Below, piece by piece: positions 1 through 11,579 of a DNA stretch of 64,000 nt. The notes under the pieces were generated by a model that saw only the letters and a list, made by a program, of their open reading frames with translations, was not told the origin of the DNA and ran no database searches. Source of the DNA: Canna indica (lineage: Eukaryota > Streptophyta > Magnoliopsida > Zingiberales > Cannaceae); NCBI GenBank assembly GCA_034359265.1, contig CP136890.1, forward strand, positions 35,010,501 to 35,074,500, written 5' to 3'. How positions within the stretch are numbered: the first letter of the stretch is position 1; every line of letters begins with the position of its first letter. Position numbers and translations under genes: made by a program.

Positions 1-419
1 CAGAGGCTCCAAATTTGCTGAGTATCTAAATCCCTAGTGAGAGACTGAGAGTCACAACACCCACGAAAATATAATGGGTGAATCTAATTGTTAAAGTACG
101 AAATTCTGATCAGGTTATATTAACATTTGATTATATACCAAATCTGGCTTCATCCCATTCTTTAGTCGAAGATGGAATATATATCTTATATTCCAAATTT
201 TTTATAATTATTATAAACGAACTTTATTATTTATAGCTAGCAAACTAATTATAAGCGTGGTCGTTATAACTTATAAGGAATCATCTTGCACGTCTGTTGT
301 TTATTTTTTATGGACGTGGTTAATTGGATGGATTAGATGGAGAATGAAACATATATTTTATGATTCATTTTTTTCCTTTTTATTGTAGTTTTTAAAAATG
401 AAATAGGTGGATCAAAAAA
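1..419. other. AT-rich intergenic DNA, no gene seen
   Basis: No open frame, RNA gene or recognisable element terminus is visible here. The text near 300-400 (ggatggattagatggagaat) loosely resembles the AT-rich MITE-like sequences at 1614-2631 and 53090-53290, so it may be an old fragment of the same family. Confidence 0.5.
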
Positions 420-1613
420 ATTAGAGGGATAAATTTATTTGTTGTCCCCGTAGTTAAAATTTTTGATTTTTGTCATAATTTGAGAAAATTAATTTTTATC
501 GTCATCCTAGTAACTAACGTTATTATTTTCAATCTTGTGTAGCAACATATCGTTGACATGTCAATTAAATTTATGTTATTTATTAATATATCATTTAGAT
601 TATTTATTGGGATAAATTTAATTTTGGTCCCTATATTTTTATGATTTTTTTATTTTTGGTCATTATAGTTTAAAAACTCTTATTTTTGTCATCGTAATTT
701 CACTAAGTGGGGAAGTTAGTCATTGTTGTTACCCCAATAACTAATGATGTTATTTTTAAACCCGCATGACGAACGAATTGCTAAAATGTTAATTAAAATT
801 TATTTTATCCTTTGACACTTTATTTACATCATTTTCTCTATTTTTCATGACAGTAATTAATTTCATTTAACCTTTTAAAATAACAACACAACAAAATTAT
901 ACCTCTAAAATGTTTCTCTCTTCTATTTTCCAAATCCCAGCCTAAAAATCAATATCATAGTAATCTCTAATGGCAATTGTGCAACTTCAGGAAGGAGAAG
1001 AGTGAACGTAGAAGAGGAGGTCCTAGTTCTAGGAATGTGGTGGAAGGATAGATACTAGGGTTTATGTCTTTCTTTCTTAGATCCCTTTTATTTATTTACT
1101 TATTTAATTTTTACCTCTAATTCAGTCAAATTCTATTTGCGAAGTTTCTTATTTGATTACAATGAGATATGTAATGCGTTAAGCAATGTTTATGTTTTAA
1201 AAGGTTAAATAAAATAAATAATTTAAATGACGTGTCAAGGGATAAAATAAATTTATTTGTCATGTCAGCTATCTGTTGCCACACAAGATTGAAGATAACA
1301 CCGTCAGTTATCGGAGTGACGACATGAACTAATTTTCTCACGGAATAAAATTACAAGGACAAAATCTAAAGTTTTTTAATTATAGAGATCAAAACCAAAA
1401 AGTCGTGAAAATGTAGGGAACAAAAGTGGATTTATCCCAATAAATAATATAAATGACGTGTCAATGGATAAAATAAATTTAATTGACATGTCAATAATAT
1501 TTTGCCACGCGGGGTTGAAAATAACATTGTTAGTTACTAGGGTGACGATAGAGACTAATTTTATCACAGAGTGAAATTACAATGACGAAAATTAAGATTT
1601 TTAAACTATAGAG
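420..1613. repeat. Inverted repeat built from ~200-bp units
   Basis: Units of about 200 bp containing 'gtcaccctagtaactaac', 'gacatgtcaattaaattta' and 'tattgggataaattta' run forward at about 420-860 and in reverse complement at about 1200-1613. They enclose roughly 340 bp of unrelated AT-rich DNA. The motif 'ggtccctata' inside the units is common in plant non-autonomous DNA elements. The right arm continues at about 2632-2695 ('aaaagtcgtgaaaatatag'), on the far side of a younger insertion. Short open frames at 1126-1341 and 1376-1567 lie inside the right arm and look like chance. No clean target duplication was found, so the element class is uncertain. Confidence 0.6.
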
Positions 1614-2631
1614 GTTTTTTGGTTGGATTGAGTGAATTCATAAGGAATAGGAATAGACAATGAATGAAATAGATGAGGAATAGTATTATCTTGTTTGGTT
1701 GACATTGTAAAATAGGCAAAGAATAGAATTACTTTATTTGGTTAGCATAAGAAATAGACAAGGAGTAAAAAGTTAAATGACCAAAATATCATTCTTAATA
1801 AAACTGAATATATTTACTTTGTTTACTTAACATGAAGAATATACAATAAATTAAGAGAAAATGACTAAAATATCCTCCTAAAAATATAAAAAATTATATT
1901 ATAATTTAGTTTAATTAATAATAATATAATAAAAATATGGATCAATATAAAATAATTTATTAACTTAAAATAATAAAATACTATTATTTATTTTATTTTT
2001 CTAAAAAATAATTGAATCTTCAAAAAATAATTATTAAAATATTATTTAATAACAAAATAATAATTATCTATTTAAGATATGTAATTATTAAAAATAATTT
2101 AACAATTTTATTTTTATATTCATATTATAAATATTGAATGATAATATAGAAAAATGATCAAAATACCATTCTAAAAATATAATAAATTATGTTATGATTT
2201 ATTTTAACTAATAACAACATAATAAAAATATAGATTAATGTAAAATAATATATTAGTTTAAAAGAATAAAAACTATTATTTATTTATTTTCTTAAAAAAC
2301 TAAATCTTAAAAAAATTATTAAAATAATATTTAGTAATAAAATAATAATTATCTATAAATAATTATTAAAATTAATTTAATAATTTAATTTTTATATTAT
2401 TATGTAATATTATAAATATTGAATGATAATATAGGAAAATATCATAAGAAATAGACAATGAATATTATTCCTTGAGTTGAGTTAATGAATAATATTTCTC
2501 ATGCATAGAAAATAATATTCCTTACCTTATGGCACATTTATTTCTTGTCCATAAATTACAATCAAACAAAAGAATAAGTGGGGCATAGAGAATAATATTT
2601 CATTCCTCCTCTATTTCATCCAATCAAACAC
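1614..2631. mobile_element. AT-rich MITE-like insertion (~1.0 kb)
   Basis: The left end reads gttttttggttggattga. The reverse complement of the right end reads gtgtttgattggatgaaa, so the ends form imperfect terminal inverted repeats. The insertion interrupts the ~200-bp repeat unit, whose text stops near 'actatagag' and resumes with 'tctatggatcaaaactc'. There is no coding capacity. Related text with ggttgacatt and ggttagcata phrases recurs at 63398-63688. The superfamily is undetermined because the target duplication is blurred. Confidence 0.5.
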
Positions 2632-2689
2632 TATCTATGGATCAAAACTCAAAAGTCGTGAAAATATAGGGATCAAAATTGGATTTATC

Positions 2690-3480
2690 CCAAAAATAGA
2701 TAAGGAATGCTATTCGTATGAATGTAAAAATAATATTCTCATATATTCCTTATGATATTTTTTAATATTGTCCTTCAATATTTATAATATTACACGAGAA
2801 TATAAAAATTAAATTATTAAATAAATTTTAATAATTATATATGTATAATAGATATTTATTATTTTACTATTAATATTATTTTAATTATTATTTTATGAAT
2901 ATTCAATTAATATTTATGAAAATAAATAAATAATAATTTTTATTATTTGAAAATAAATTAATTATTTTACACTAATTCATATTTTTATTATATTATTAAG
3001 TAGAATAAATTATAATATAATTTATTATATTATTTAAAAAAAATATTTTAGTTATTTTCTTTGTATTTCTTGTCTATTTCTTATACTAAATAAGCAAAGT
3101 AATATTATTTCTTATCCATTCCTAATGTTAATCGACTAAGGTAATATTATTTGTTATTTATTTCATTTTTTACCTATTCATATTTCTTATGATTTCATTC
3201 CATTCAACCGACGTACTTATATAAGAATCAATTTTCCATAAATTTTAATCTTGGATACTTAATGAACCAAAAAGATTTTTGAAAGTAAGAAATAGAAAAG
3301 AAAAAATATACTGCAATAATTCAAACAACATTTGAACAAAGAAAAAGTATGACCAGATTCTAGCCTCAAAAAATGATCATACCAATTGGGCAACAGTACC
3401 TGCAAGATTAATGTTTACTCATGATTGGTGAAGGGATGAATGTTTACTCATGATTGGTGAAGGAATCAGATCCACCAATG
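2690..3480. repeat. AT-rich relative of the 1614-2631 element, inverted
   Basis: The stretch to about 3215 reads as a partly diverged reverse complement of the 1614-2631 family. Near 3100-3210 it carries 'tcttatgatttcattccatt', matching the reverse complement of the left end of that element. The remaining bases hold no open frame. A duplicated 'tgtttactcatgattggtga' phrase lies at about 3411-3460. Confidence 0.4.
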
Positions 3481-4117
3481 TCTAGCCACAGATCTCCCAA
3501 CAAGTGACGCGTTCTATTTTGATGACCCGTTCGGGATGTCTCTTGCCCGTCGACATTGAGCTTGGTTCATATCTCTTTGTCAAAAGAATAGGCATCTCTA
3601 CATTCTTGCTTGTGGCCTCCTGAGCACGATGAAGGACATTCTTAAATAATATTTTCCGAATAGGCTTAGGCACACCAATGACAATAAGCATTTAGGAAAT
3701 TAATATTAGCACAAGTAAATTAAATATCAAGCAAGTATGAAATAATTCACAATGCAAACACAAAAAAATAATAATAGAGTGTTTCGGCTTCTAACCAAGC
3801 TTACATCCATTAGCTAGAAGGAATAATAATTGGTGTGTGCCACGAGTGAGAGGAAATGACACATTAGAAGGAAGGTGAATAATATATACTTAAGAATTAA
3901 GTATGAACTCAATTTTATCGATTCTTGATTAGGCAAATGACAAGTTTAATTTAATAAGCAAAAATAATATAAATCAATTAAGCACTTACGCTAACCAAGC
4001 CTATATCCACTACCTAAGCTCATCGCTTAGGACTTCGACCAATTCACTAGATTAAAAGATTCCTACAAGAGGATTTATACCGGAAAATTACAATCTTCTC
4101 CTTAAAGGCACTTGATA
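3481..4117. other. Non-coding DNA left of the CACTA element, possibly a retrotransposon LTR remnant
   Basis: This was contiguous with 11097 onward before the CACTA insertion. The pair lacks long open frames. The right half (11097-11575) contains 'ctggtcgatggtttgcc' and a 'gttcgggttttgatgcttc' phrase, which resemble the reverse-oriented LTR at 25262-25873. An old reverse-oriented LTR is therefore the likeliest identity. A 69-codon minus-strand frame at 3482-3691 is not recognised and is probably chance. Confidence 0.4.
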
Positions 4118-4139
4118 CACTACTAGAAATTGATTCTTC

Positions 4140-4375
4140 AGCAACGACTATCAGCAACGGTCGCTCAAGCCGTTGCTATTTGCAACGGTCTTCTTACGGC
4201 CGCTCAAGCCGTTGCAGATATGTTGTGTCTGGAACGGCTTTCTAACGGACACGCGAGCCGTTGCTGATGATTTTAATTATCAGCAACGGCTTTCTAACGG
4301 ACAAGTGAGCCGTTGCTGATGATAACTTATTAGCAACGACTTATAACGGGCGAGTGAGCCGTTGCTGATAAGTTT
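4140..4375. repeat. CACTA 5' subterminal repeat cluster
   Basis: Several copies of the heptamer GCAACGG or its complement CCGTTGC lie in both orientations, often in a longer frame such as tcagcaacggctttctaac. Clustered short subterminal repeats in CACTA elements are sites for the TNPA-type protein that brings the ends together for excision. Confidence 0.9.
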
Positions 4376-4790
4376 ATATAGGTCGCAGATCGCGCCCGAC
4401 CGTTCTTCCTCCCGCTGCTGCCGCCACCGCCTCCTCCTCCTGCCTCTCGCCGCCGCTGCCGCTGCCGACGCCAACAACGCCGAGCTGCCGCTGCCGTCGC
4501 TGCCGTCCATCCTCGACCGCCGATTTCAGGTACTCATCGCCGCCCGACCGTCTCTTCCCGTTGCGGCCGACGGAAAATCCGACCGAAACCCTATTTTTAG
4601 GGTTTCGGCCGGCGGCGGTCGACCGATGGCCGCCGCCGGATCTTGTACAGTGTCCGAACACACTGTCCGGACACTATACTCCGGCGCCAGAAAGAGTAGA
4701 TTAATTATTTTTTATTTATTTATTTATATATTAATTAATTATTGAATTAATTATTTAGATTAATTATTTAATTTTTTAGATTAATTTTTA
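4362..4790 (+). other. GC-rich leader / promoter-proximal segment of the CACTA element
   Basis: This is very GC-rich DNA, unlike its surroundings, with overlapping open frames on both strands (127 codons plus, 95 codons minus). The frames are low-complexity (Arg/Ala/Ser-rich) and match no family I know. They arise from codon-free GC bias. The position just inside the subterminal repeats and before the transposase fits the untranslated leader seen in CACTA elements. No start site can be assigned. Confidence 0.45.
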
Positions 4791-4806
4791 GGGTTTAGAT
4801 TAATTT

Positions 4807-4990
4807 CGGAATTTTCCACTTCGGACGCGCGCCGGAATCGTCCACTTCGGACGCGCGCCGGAATCGTCCACTTCGGACGCGCGCCGGAATCGTCCACTTC
4901 AGACGCATGCTGGAATCGTCCACTTCGGACTCTTGCCGGAATCGTCTAATTTGGACTCGTGTCGAAATTGTCCAATATGGACTCGAACTA
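4807..4990. repeat. 26-bp minisatellite inside the CACTA element
   Basis: About seven head-to-tail copies of a 26-bp unit, ggaatcgtccacttcggacg plus cgcgcc. The first copies are almost identical and the last three have diverged (for example ttggactcgtg). It lies between the GC-rich leader and the transposase. Internal tandem repeats of this kind are common in plant CACTA elements. The 68-codon minus-strand frame over it is a by-product of the repeat. Confidence 0.88.
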
Positions 4991-5442
4991 TCTCGAAACA
5001 TTTAGAAAATAATCATCCATCCGACGAGTTGATATGTTTCACGTACGCATCGACAAGTCGGGTATGATTTAGCAAAACCTTAGATCCGTTCGGGGATTGT
5101 ATGTTCGTGTAAAAGAAGTAGATGATCTTTTATACGACGTACAATTCTTGAATCGTCCCTGATTGGATAATTTGGGAATATAGTTATTTGTACTGCACTT
5201 ACGTTTTTATTTTAGCTGTTAACTAATTATTCTAAATTTCGGCAACATCTCTCTTGTTCTTCGATACGCGCCCAGATGATATGCGTATTCGGAGAACTGT
5301 AGGGAGATGCTGCCGAAATTTAGAATGAAGTTAGCGGTTAAAATAAGTACTTAGTGCAATATAAATAACATAAACCCGAATAAAATAGGACAATCTCACC
5401 TAAAGATATTAACCAAAGAAATTGTCATTGATTGACAGAATC

Positions 5443-8400
5443 ATGTCGGCTGATCGAAGTTGGATGTACCGACGTCTTGATCGTGGAGCTTTAACGAATG
5501 AGTTTCGATTAGGCGTAATGTACTTCCTAAATTTCGCCTATTCGAATCAGAATTTCGTTAGCATCGGTGATCAAATCCGATGTCCGTGCCGCATTTGTTT
5601 GAATGGACAATTTTTGGATCGGGAGACTGTCACTCTGCATCTATATAGCAAAGGATTTGCACCAAGATATTTTCTATGGACTTATCACGGGGAGTCACGT
5701 GAAGTCGGGATGTCGAGTAATCTTGTCGTTCAGACATATGGTGAATCTTCCTCTGCTGGTGCTTCTTCATCTAATCAATCTAATCCCTATAGAACTATGA
5801 TACTTGATAGTCTTGGGGGTCAATTCCACCTGAATGATAATGTTGATCGGCCAATTCTTCAAATATTAATCCCACCAGATACTACAACGGTTGATATCAC
5901 AGAATTACAAACTGCGGTAGAGATTGAATTATCGAATAAAGAAGCTGCAGAATTTTACGAGATGTTGAAAGCTGCCGATGAACCTTTGTATGAGAATTGT
6001 CCTAAATACACTAGGTTTTCAGCAAGGCCGATTGTAATATCAGCGGGGTTGCGTATGATCGGATTGCTGGATTGATTAATGGAATGCTGCCTACTGATAA
6101 CAAGTTTGAGCCAACTTTTTATAAGACTAAAAAGCTAATGAGAAAATTGGGGCTTGGGTACGAAAAAATACACGCGTGCCAAAATAACTGCATTTTATAT
6201 TATAAAAAAAATATGCAGTTGGATAAATGCCTTGTATGTCAACATCCTCGTTACAAGGAGAAGAAATCAGTCAGACAGAAAAATATCCCGTTTAAGGTGC
6301 TTCGGTATTTTCCACTAACACCGAGGCTTCAAAGATTATTCATGTCGGAAAAGACAGCCCCCTACATGAGTTGGCATGCAAGAAGTCGTGATGATACAGT
6401 AATGACTCATCCATCCGACAGTGAAGCATGGAAACATTTGGATACATATTATCCTTCATTTTCTAGGGATACTAGAAATATAAGATTGGGATTGTGCACA
6501 GATGGTTTTAATCCGTTTAGATATTTTGCAACTCCTCATTCAGTTTGGCCAGTGCTGCTGACAGTTTATAATTTGCCACCGTCAATGTGTATGAAAGATG
6601 AATTTATTTATCTTTCGATGATTATTCTGGGTCCTAAGGGTCCGCGAAAATAAATTGACATATTTCTGAGACCCTTGATAGATGAATTGAAAACATTGTG
6701 GACTGAGTGAGCTGTCACTTATGATTGTCATCGGAAGCAAAACTTCAATTTAAAGGCCGCGGTCTTGTGGACAATCAATGATTTTCCGATGTACGACAAG
6801 TTGTCTGGTTGGAGCACTCACGGCCGACTCTCTTGTCCGTATTGTATGAAATACTCTAAATCAATCAGTCTTCAGAACGGACGAAAAATCTCATTCTTTG
6901 ATTGTCATCGTCGATTCCTACCGGCTAATCATCAGTATCGAAGGAATCGTAATAAATTTACTAAGGGCAGAATCGAAAGAGATGGGACACCACCGATGTT
7001 GTTTGGTGAACAAATGTTAGCACGTGTTTCAGCACTTCCAGATATAGTATTTGGTCGCAATGAAAGAGTGTCAGGTTTTGGCCAAACACATAACTGGGTG
7101 AAAAAAGTATCTTTTGGGAATTGCCCTATTGTAGTTCATTATTGATTCGACATAATTTAGATGTCATGCACATTGAAAAAAATGTGTTTGATAATATTTT
7201 CAACACTTTGATGGATATTTCCGGAAAAACTAAAGATAATGTCAAAGCCCGAGATGATATGAAAATACTTTATAAAAGACCAGAGTTAGAGTTACAAGAG
7301 GTCAACGGACGATATCTGAAACCGAAGGCCCTATATGTGTTAAATAAACAACAAATCAAAGATGTTTGTCAATGGGTAAAAGAACTCAGATTACCCGATG
7401 GATATGCTTCAAACTTATCTCGATGTGTGAACATTGATGATTGCAAAATATCAGGGATGAAGAGACATGATTGTCATGTATTCATGCAGAGATTACTTCC
7501 GATTGCATTTCGAGATCTTCTACCTGATAATATTTGGGGTCTGTTCACTGAATTAAGTATGTTTTTTAGAAACATCTGTGCAAATGTCCTTCGAGTCGAA
7601 GATATGTCAACACTTGAAAATAATATTGTTGAAATCATATGCAAGCTGGAGCAATTTTTCCCTCCTGCATTTTTTGACTCGATGGAGCATCTACCAATAC
7701 ACTTGGCATACGAGGCACGAGTTGGTGGCCCCGTTCAATATCGGTGGATGTACTTATTTGAAAGATACATGAATCGTCTGAAGAAAAAAGTAAAGAACAC
7801 CGCAGCTGTTGAAGGATCAATATTTGAATCGTATATCATCCAAGAAATTTCAATATTCTGCTCATTTTACTTTGAATCGACAGTACAGACAAGATTTGAT
7901 CGTCTTCCACGTAACGACGACAGGGGTGTTCGACATTCAGATGGACGTTTAAATATATTTTGTCACTCTGGTCGTGCTTTTGGTTCTCGTCCATCTCGAC
8001 ACTTAAGCGAGGAAGAGTATCATTTGACACACTTGTATGTATTACTCAATTGTCCAGAGATTGAACAATTCATTGAAATATTTGACATTGAGATGGTGCA
8101 AAAATACTCTATTCACAACGATGAAGAATTGGAGAGATTACAGAATCGTGATTTCCCTACTTGGATTCAGACTTACAGCAAAGATCACAGAACTGAAATA
8201 GATGAAAGTATATTTGAGTTTGTTAGTGGACCGTCGCGACTTGTGTCGTGTTATAGCGGATATTGTGTTAATGGGTATAAATTTCACATGGTTGAATATG
8301 CATTTACAAAGAAGGCGATGAATGCTGGGGTCTGTGTAAAAGGGACAACCTATGTTGAATGTGATATGGATTTTTATGGACTGGTGGAAGAAGTGATAGA

Positions 8401-8887
8401 GTTGCACTACTTCGGCTAGAAATCAGTTATTCTATTTAGATGTCATTGGTTCGATACAACAGAAAGGGGCATGAAAGTTCATCCAAAATACAAACTTGTT
8501 GAGGTTAATTACAAATCTAAATTGACAGCAAATGAGCCTTTTATATTGGCATCACAAGCCGAACAAGTATATTATGTGAAGTATCCGGCTCGAAATAAAG
8601 ATAGAGCAAATTGGCGTGTAGTCTGTAAGACAAAAGGTAGAGGAAAAATTGATCCGATAGTAGGAGAAAATGAGCTGATACCTGATATGACACATGATTT
8701 CTATCAAGAAGATGATCCTCCTGCTGTAGATCGTATTATTCCAATACTCGAGGATGCAGACACAACGTCAATTCAATTAGAAGTTGAATATGCCGATGAT
8801 GATGATCATGAAATTGAGGAAGCTGGAGATGAAGAAGATGAAGAAGAGGAAGAATTCGAAGACTATTACTCAAATGATGAGGAATAA
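5443..8887 (+). pseudogene. TNP2-like CACTA transposase, disrupted
   Basis: The product would cut and join the element ends. Recognisable parts in order are: a transposase-associated N-terminal domain (start MSADRSWMYRRLD, with CPCRICLN zinc-type cysteines); the TNP2/Transposase_21 core, with the hallmark phrases LCTDGFNPF, TINDFPMY, LSGWSTHG and HNLDVMHIEKNVFDN; a DUF4218-type region (HLPIHLAYEARVGGPVQYRWMY); a DUF4216-type region; and an acidic Asp/Glu tail. Breaks are a frameshift near 6030-6070, stop codons at 6651-6653 and 6708-6710, a frameshift near 7120-7140, and a lone TAG at 8417-8419 after which the same frame continues to 8887. The first ATG of the longest frame is at 5422; 5443 fits the family start better. 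No introns are needed to read it. It cannot make a full transposase in this copy. Confidence 0.93.
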
Positions 8888-8973
8888 TTGTAAAGTATAT
8901 CTTATATTAAATATATTTCTACTATATTAATAATCTAATTATATGTCTATTCGACAGATATGTTTGGTCGTGA

Positions 8974-10464
8974 TATCATCGCAGAGGAGCTTCGGAGTCT
9001 TCGATCGGTGAGACTCCAGCATTTACTCATGTTGCTGATCCTCATGCCGATGATACCGCTGAGGCTAGTACATCCAGACGTAGGCGGCCACGCGGGCCGA
9101 ATAGGTGGCAGCCTCCACCAGCCACAGAGTCACGTAGATTCATTAGCGTGATTGGAGAGCGGTAATATATCATGAATTATGAATCATTAAAAATTCATTA
9201 TATCATAATATAATATTAAATTTTATTTTTGTTGTGCAGGTTCGAGCAAGAAGAAGTACCAATGAGCATATCTTCTACCATTCGGCGATACATGCACGGG
9301 GCATGGCCCACGTGGTCTCACGTGCCCAGTGAGCACGTCGACATGCTATGGCGCGAGTTTGAGGCACCTATTAATTATTATTATTTTATACATACATGAT
9401 GATTAATATTGGTACTGATATTATTATTTTGTAGGCTCGCTATACATGGGCTGAGGACCAGAGGTCCTTCATTTACGCTGCCTGGGAGGTTATTTCCCGG
9501 GCAAGGTACAACGGGCAGCTGGGGCAGGCCCAGTCCCAGGCGACGGCACGAGCTGGGACTACTAACATCGCGGAGACTCGGGGATACAGCCCCGATTGGA
9601 TTACTCCGGATATATGGGACCAGCTCGTGGGAATATGGTCGACGGATCGATGGCAGGAGGTTTCTCGGAATGCGGCTAGAAATCGCATGTCGGGGGGAGC
9701 AGCGCGTTACACCGGCGGCTCTGTTGCATTTGTAGTGCACGCGAACCGTATGGTAAGTATACCTTTTAATTATATATTTTATTTGTTACTATGTGTACTA
9801 ATTAATGTATTTGTTTTGTAAATATAGACGATGGTGTCGGATGACGGGACTGTCCAGCGACCCTCCCCGATGGCGATGTTTGAGCGGACTCACCGTCGAG
9901 CACATGGGACGGGGGAGTACATCGACAACCGCGCTGTATACATTATGGTAACTATATATTTGTTTAAATTATTCATTATATATTTATAATTTATGTTTTA
10001 TGATAAATATTAAACAAAAAATCAAACTCGAGTAGGAGACCTACAGCCAGACGGTGGTGCAGCGCGGGGGCACCCCCGAGGACTTTGACACAGCAACGTG
10101 GGTCGAGGCCGCAGGTGGCTGGGACCATGGCCGCGTATATGGCTTTGCAGATAGTGGTCATGCGCGAGCCGTACTAGGGCCACTTGGGGCACCGACCCCT
10201 CCGGTCGCTGGTGAGCGGCCGTCCACCTCCAGATCCAGTTATGATCATAGTAGCAGAATAAGGACTCTAGAGGAGACGGTCGCGCGTCAGAGTCAGATGA
10301 TGGCAGAGATGCATGCTATGCTACGCAACATGTCAGGTCATCCCGAAGCAGGCATCTCTTCGGCATCATCTCATCCATCGTCCTCGAGTCAGTCCACGCC
10401 GGTGTACACTCAAGCACTCCAGACCCCGCCATATGATCGAGGCCATCCTCCATCGTCATCGTGA
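8974..10464 (+). CDS. TNP1/TNPA-like second gene of the CACTA element, spliced
   Basis: This belongs to the plant Transposase_24-type proteins encoded as the second CACTA gene, presumed to bind the subterminal repeats. I read five exons: about 8974-9163, 9240-9362, 9436-9752, 9828-9947 and 10036-10464. Their joins keep one frame. It has the basic SRRRRPRGPNR segment, WPTWSHVP, a conserved core with GYSPDWITPDIWDQLVGIW and NRMSGGAARYTGGS, then the ETYSQTVVQRGG and ATWVEAAGGW segments. It ends in a Ser/Pro-rich tail after a short predicted coiled coil (RTLEETVARQSQMMAEM). Three introns have GT-AG borders. The second would need a GC donor after 9362, which may be a mutation. The start is unclear: the only nearby ATG (8960) is in another frame, so a small indel or a missed upstream exon is likely. 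It is otherwise free of stops and much better kept than the transposase. Confidence 0.8.
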
Positions 10465-10734
10465 GATTTGTTTTATATTGACTTTGTTACTGAGATATTG
10501 GACTTGTTTAATTTATTTTGTTTGGATATTGATACTTCAATTTTGCATTTGAATAATTTTTATACTATTGTGGATAATTATCAATATAAATATAATTGTT
10601 TTGATGTATATCTTGGTGTATTTGTGATGTGTGAATGAATGTGTGTATGAGTGTATGGGTGTGTGAGTTATGTATCAGATAATGTATCAATGGAAATTTT
10701 AAATTTTAAATTTTTCCGTTACCAGGTTCACATC

Positions 10735-11081
10735 ATTAGCAACGGCTTTCCCATAGCCATCCGTGGGAAAGCCGTTGCTAAAAGTTTATCGAAAGCCGTT
10801 GCTGATGACCTACAGCAACGGCTTAGCAACGGGCTTTTATTAACGGCGTTGCTACGGGCTCACCGGCCGTTGCTATTAATGTTATCAGCAACGGCTCCGC
10901 GTCCGTGGCAAAACCGTTGCTGATAATATTTTTAGCAACGACCCGAGCGCCCATTGCTGATCCGTTGCTAAGTTATCAGCAACGTGATTTTCTGCCATGG
11001 CTGCATTGCAACGGCGCCAACCGTTGCTGATGATGTTCAGCAATGGCTCAGCAACGGCATCAGCCGTTGCTGATGCCCATT
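10735..11081. repeat. CACTA 3' subterminal repeat cluster
   Basis: This is a dense array of GCAACGG and CCGTTGC heptamers in both orientations, mirroring 4140-4375. Many copies form local inverted pairs (for example agcaacggctttccc with gggaaagccgttgct near 10738-10780), so this end could fold into hairpins. The array borders the 3' terminal inverted repeat. Confidence 0.9.
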
Positions 11082-11096
11082 TTTCTAGTAGTGATA

Positions 11097-11575
11097 CCTT
11101 TGATGATGATTCATTCAAGGTTCAAGGCTCAAACAAGAGAGTGGACTTCAAAGTTAGGGTAAATATCAAGTGAATGGCTCGATGAGACTTGCAAGGAATC
11201 AAATGATAGGTCAATGTGTTCTACAAGTTCAAAGGAAGACAATGAACCAATATTTATAGTAAAATAAGGCTTTATGCCTCGGGTAGAATAGGTTACAACG
11301 GCCGAAAAACTAGTCATTGTACCGCTGGTCGATGGTTTGCCAAAGGCTAGTCGACTGTCGGTTGACATTTGTTCAATCGAAACTACACTATGTGCAGTTT
11401 CAACACAAGTTAGTTTTGGTTCGGGTTTTGATGCTTCAAGTTGGGTTTTCAACTTCATCATCAAGTATCTTAAGGATTTTTGATTAAAAAGGTGAGGTAT
11501 AACAGACCACACGATTCATTTCAGATATATAGATAGAATACAATGCAATCGAGAACGCATTGGCCGCACGGATAG
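11097..11575. other. Non-coding DNA right of the CACTA element, LTR-like
   Basis: This is the continuation of the DNA interrupted by the CACTA insertion at 4117. It includes phrases (gtcgatggtt, ttcgggttttgatgc) that resemble the reverse-oriented LTR at 25262-25873. A 127-codon minus-strand frame at 11129-11512 has no recognisable domain. No boundary or target duplication could be fixed. Confidence 0.4.
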
Positions 11576-11579
11576 AGTA

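Larger units (their letters stand above)
4118..11093 (+). mobile_element. Complete CACTA (En/Spm) DNA transposon, 6976 bp
   Basis: The ends are perfect 12-bp inverted repeats, CACTACTAGAAA at 4118-4129 and TTTCTAGTAGTG at 11082-11093. They are flanked by a 3-bp target duplication, ATA at 4115-4117 and 11094-11096. CACTA termini plus a 3-bp duplication define this superfamily. Both ends carry dense subterminal copies of GCAACGG/CCGTTGC, the expected binding sites for the element's own DNA-binding protein. Inside are two genes in the usual order: a TNP2-like transposase (5443-8887, disrupted) and a TNP1/TNPA-like gene with introns (8974-10464). The transposase has several stops and frameshifts, so this copy should be non-autonomous. 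Intact termini mean it could still be mobilised in trans. Confidence 0.97.

Noticed and set aside
4362..4745. Protein-coding gene inside the CACTA leader
   Set aside because: Open frames overlap on both strands in very GC-rich DNA and show low-complexity products with no family match.
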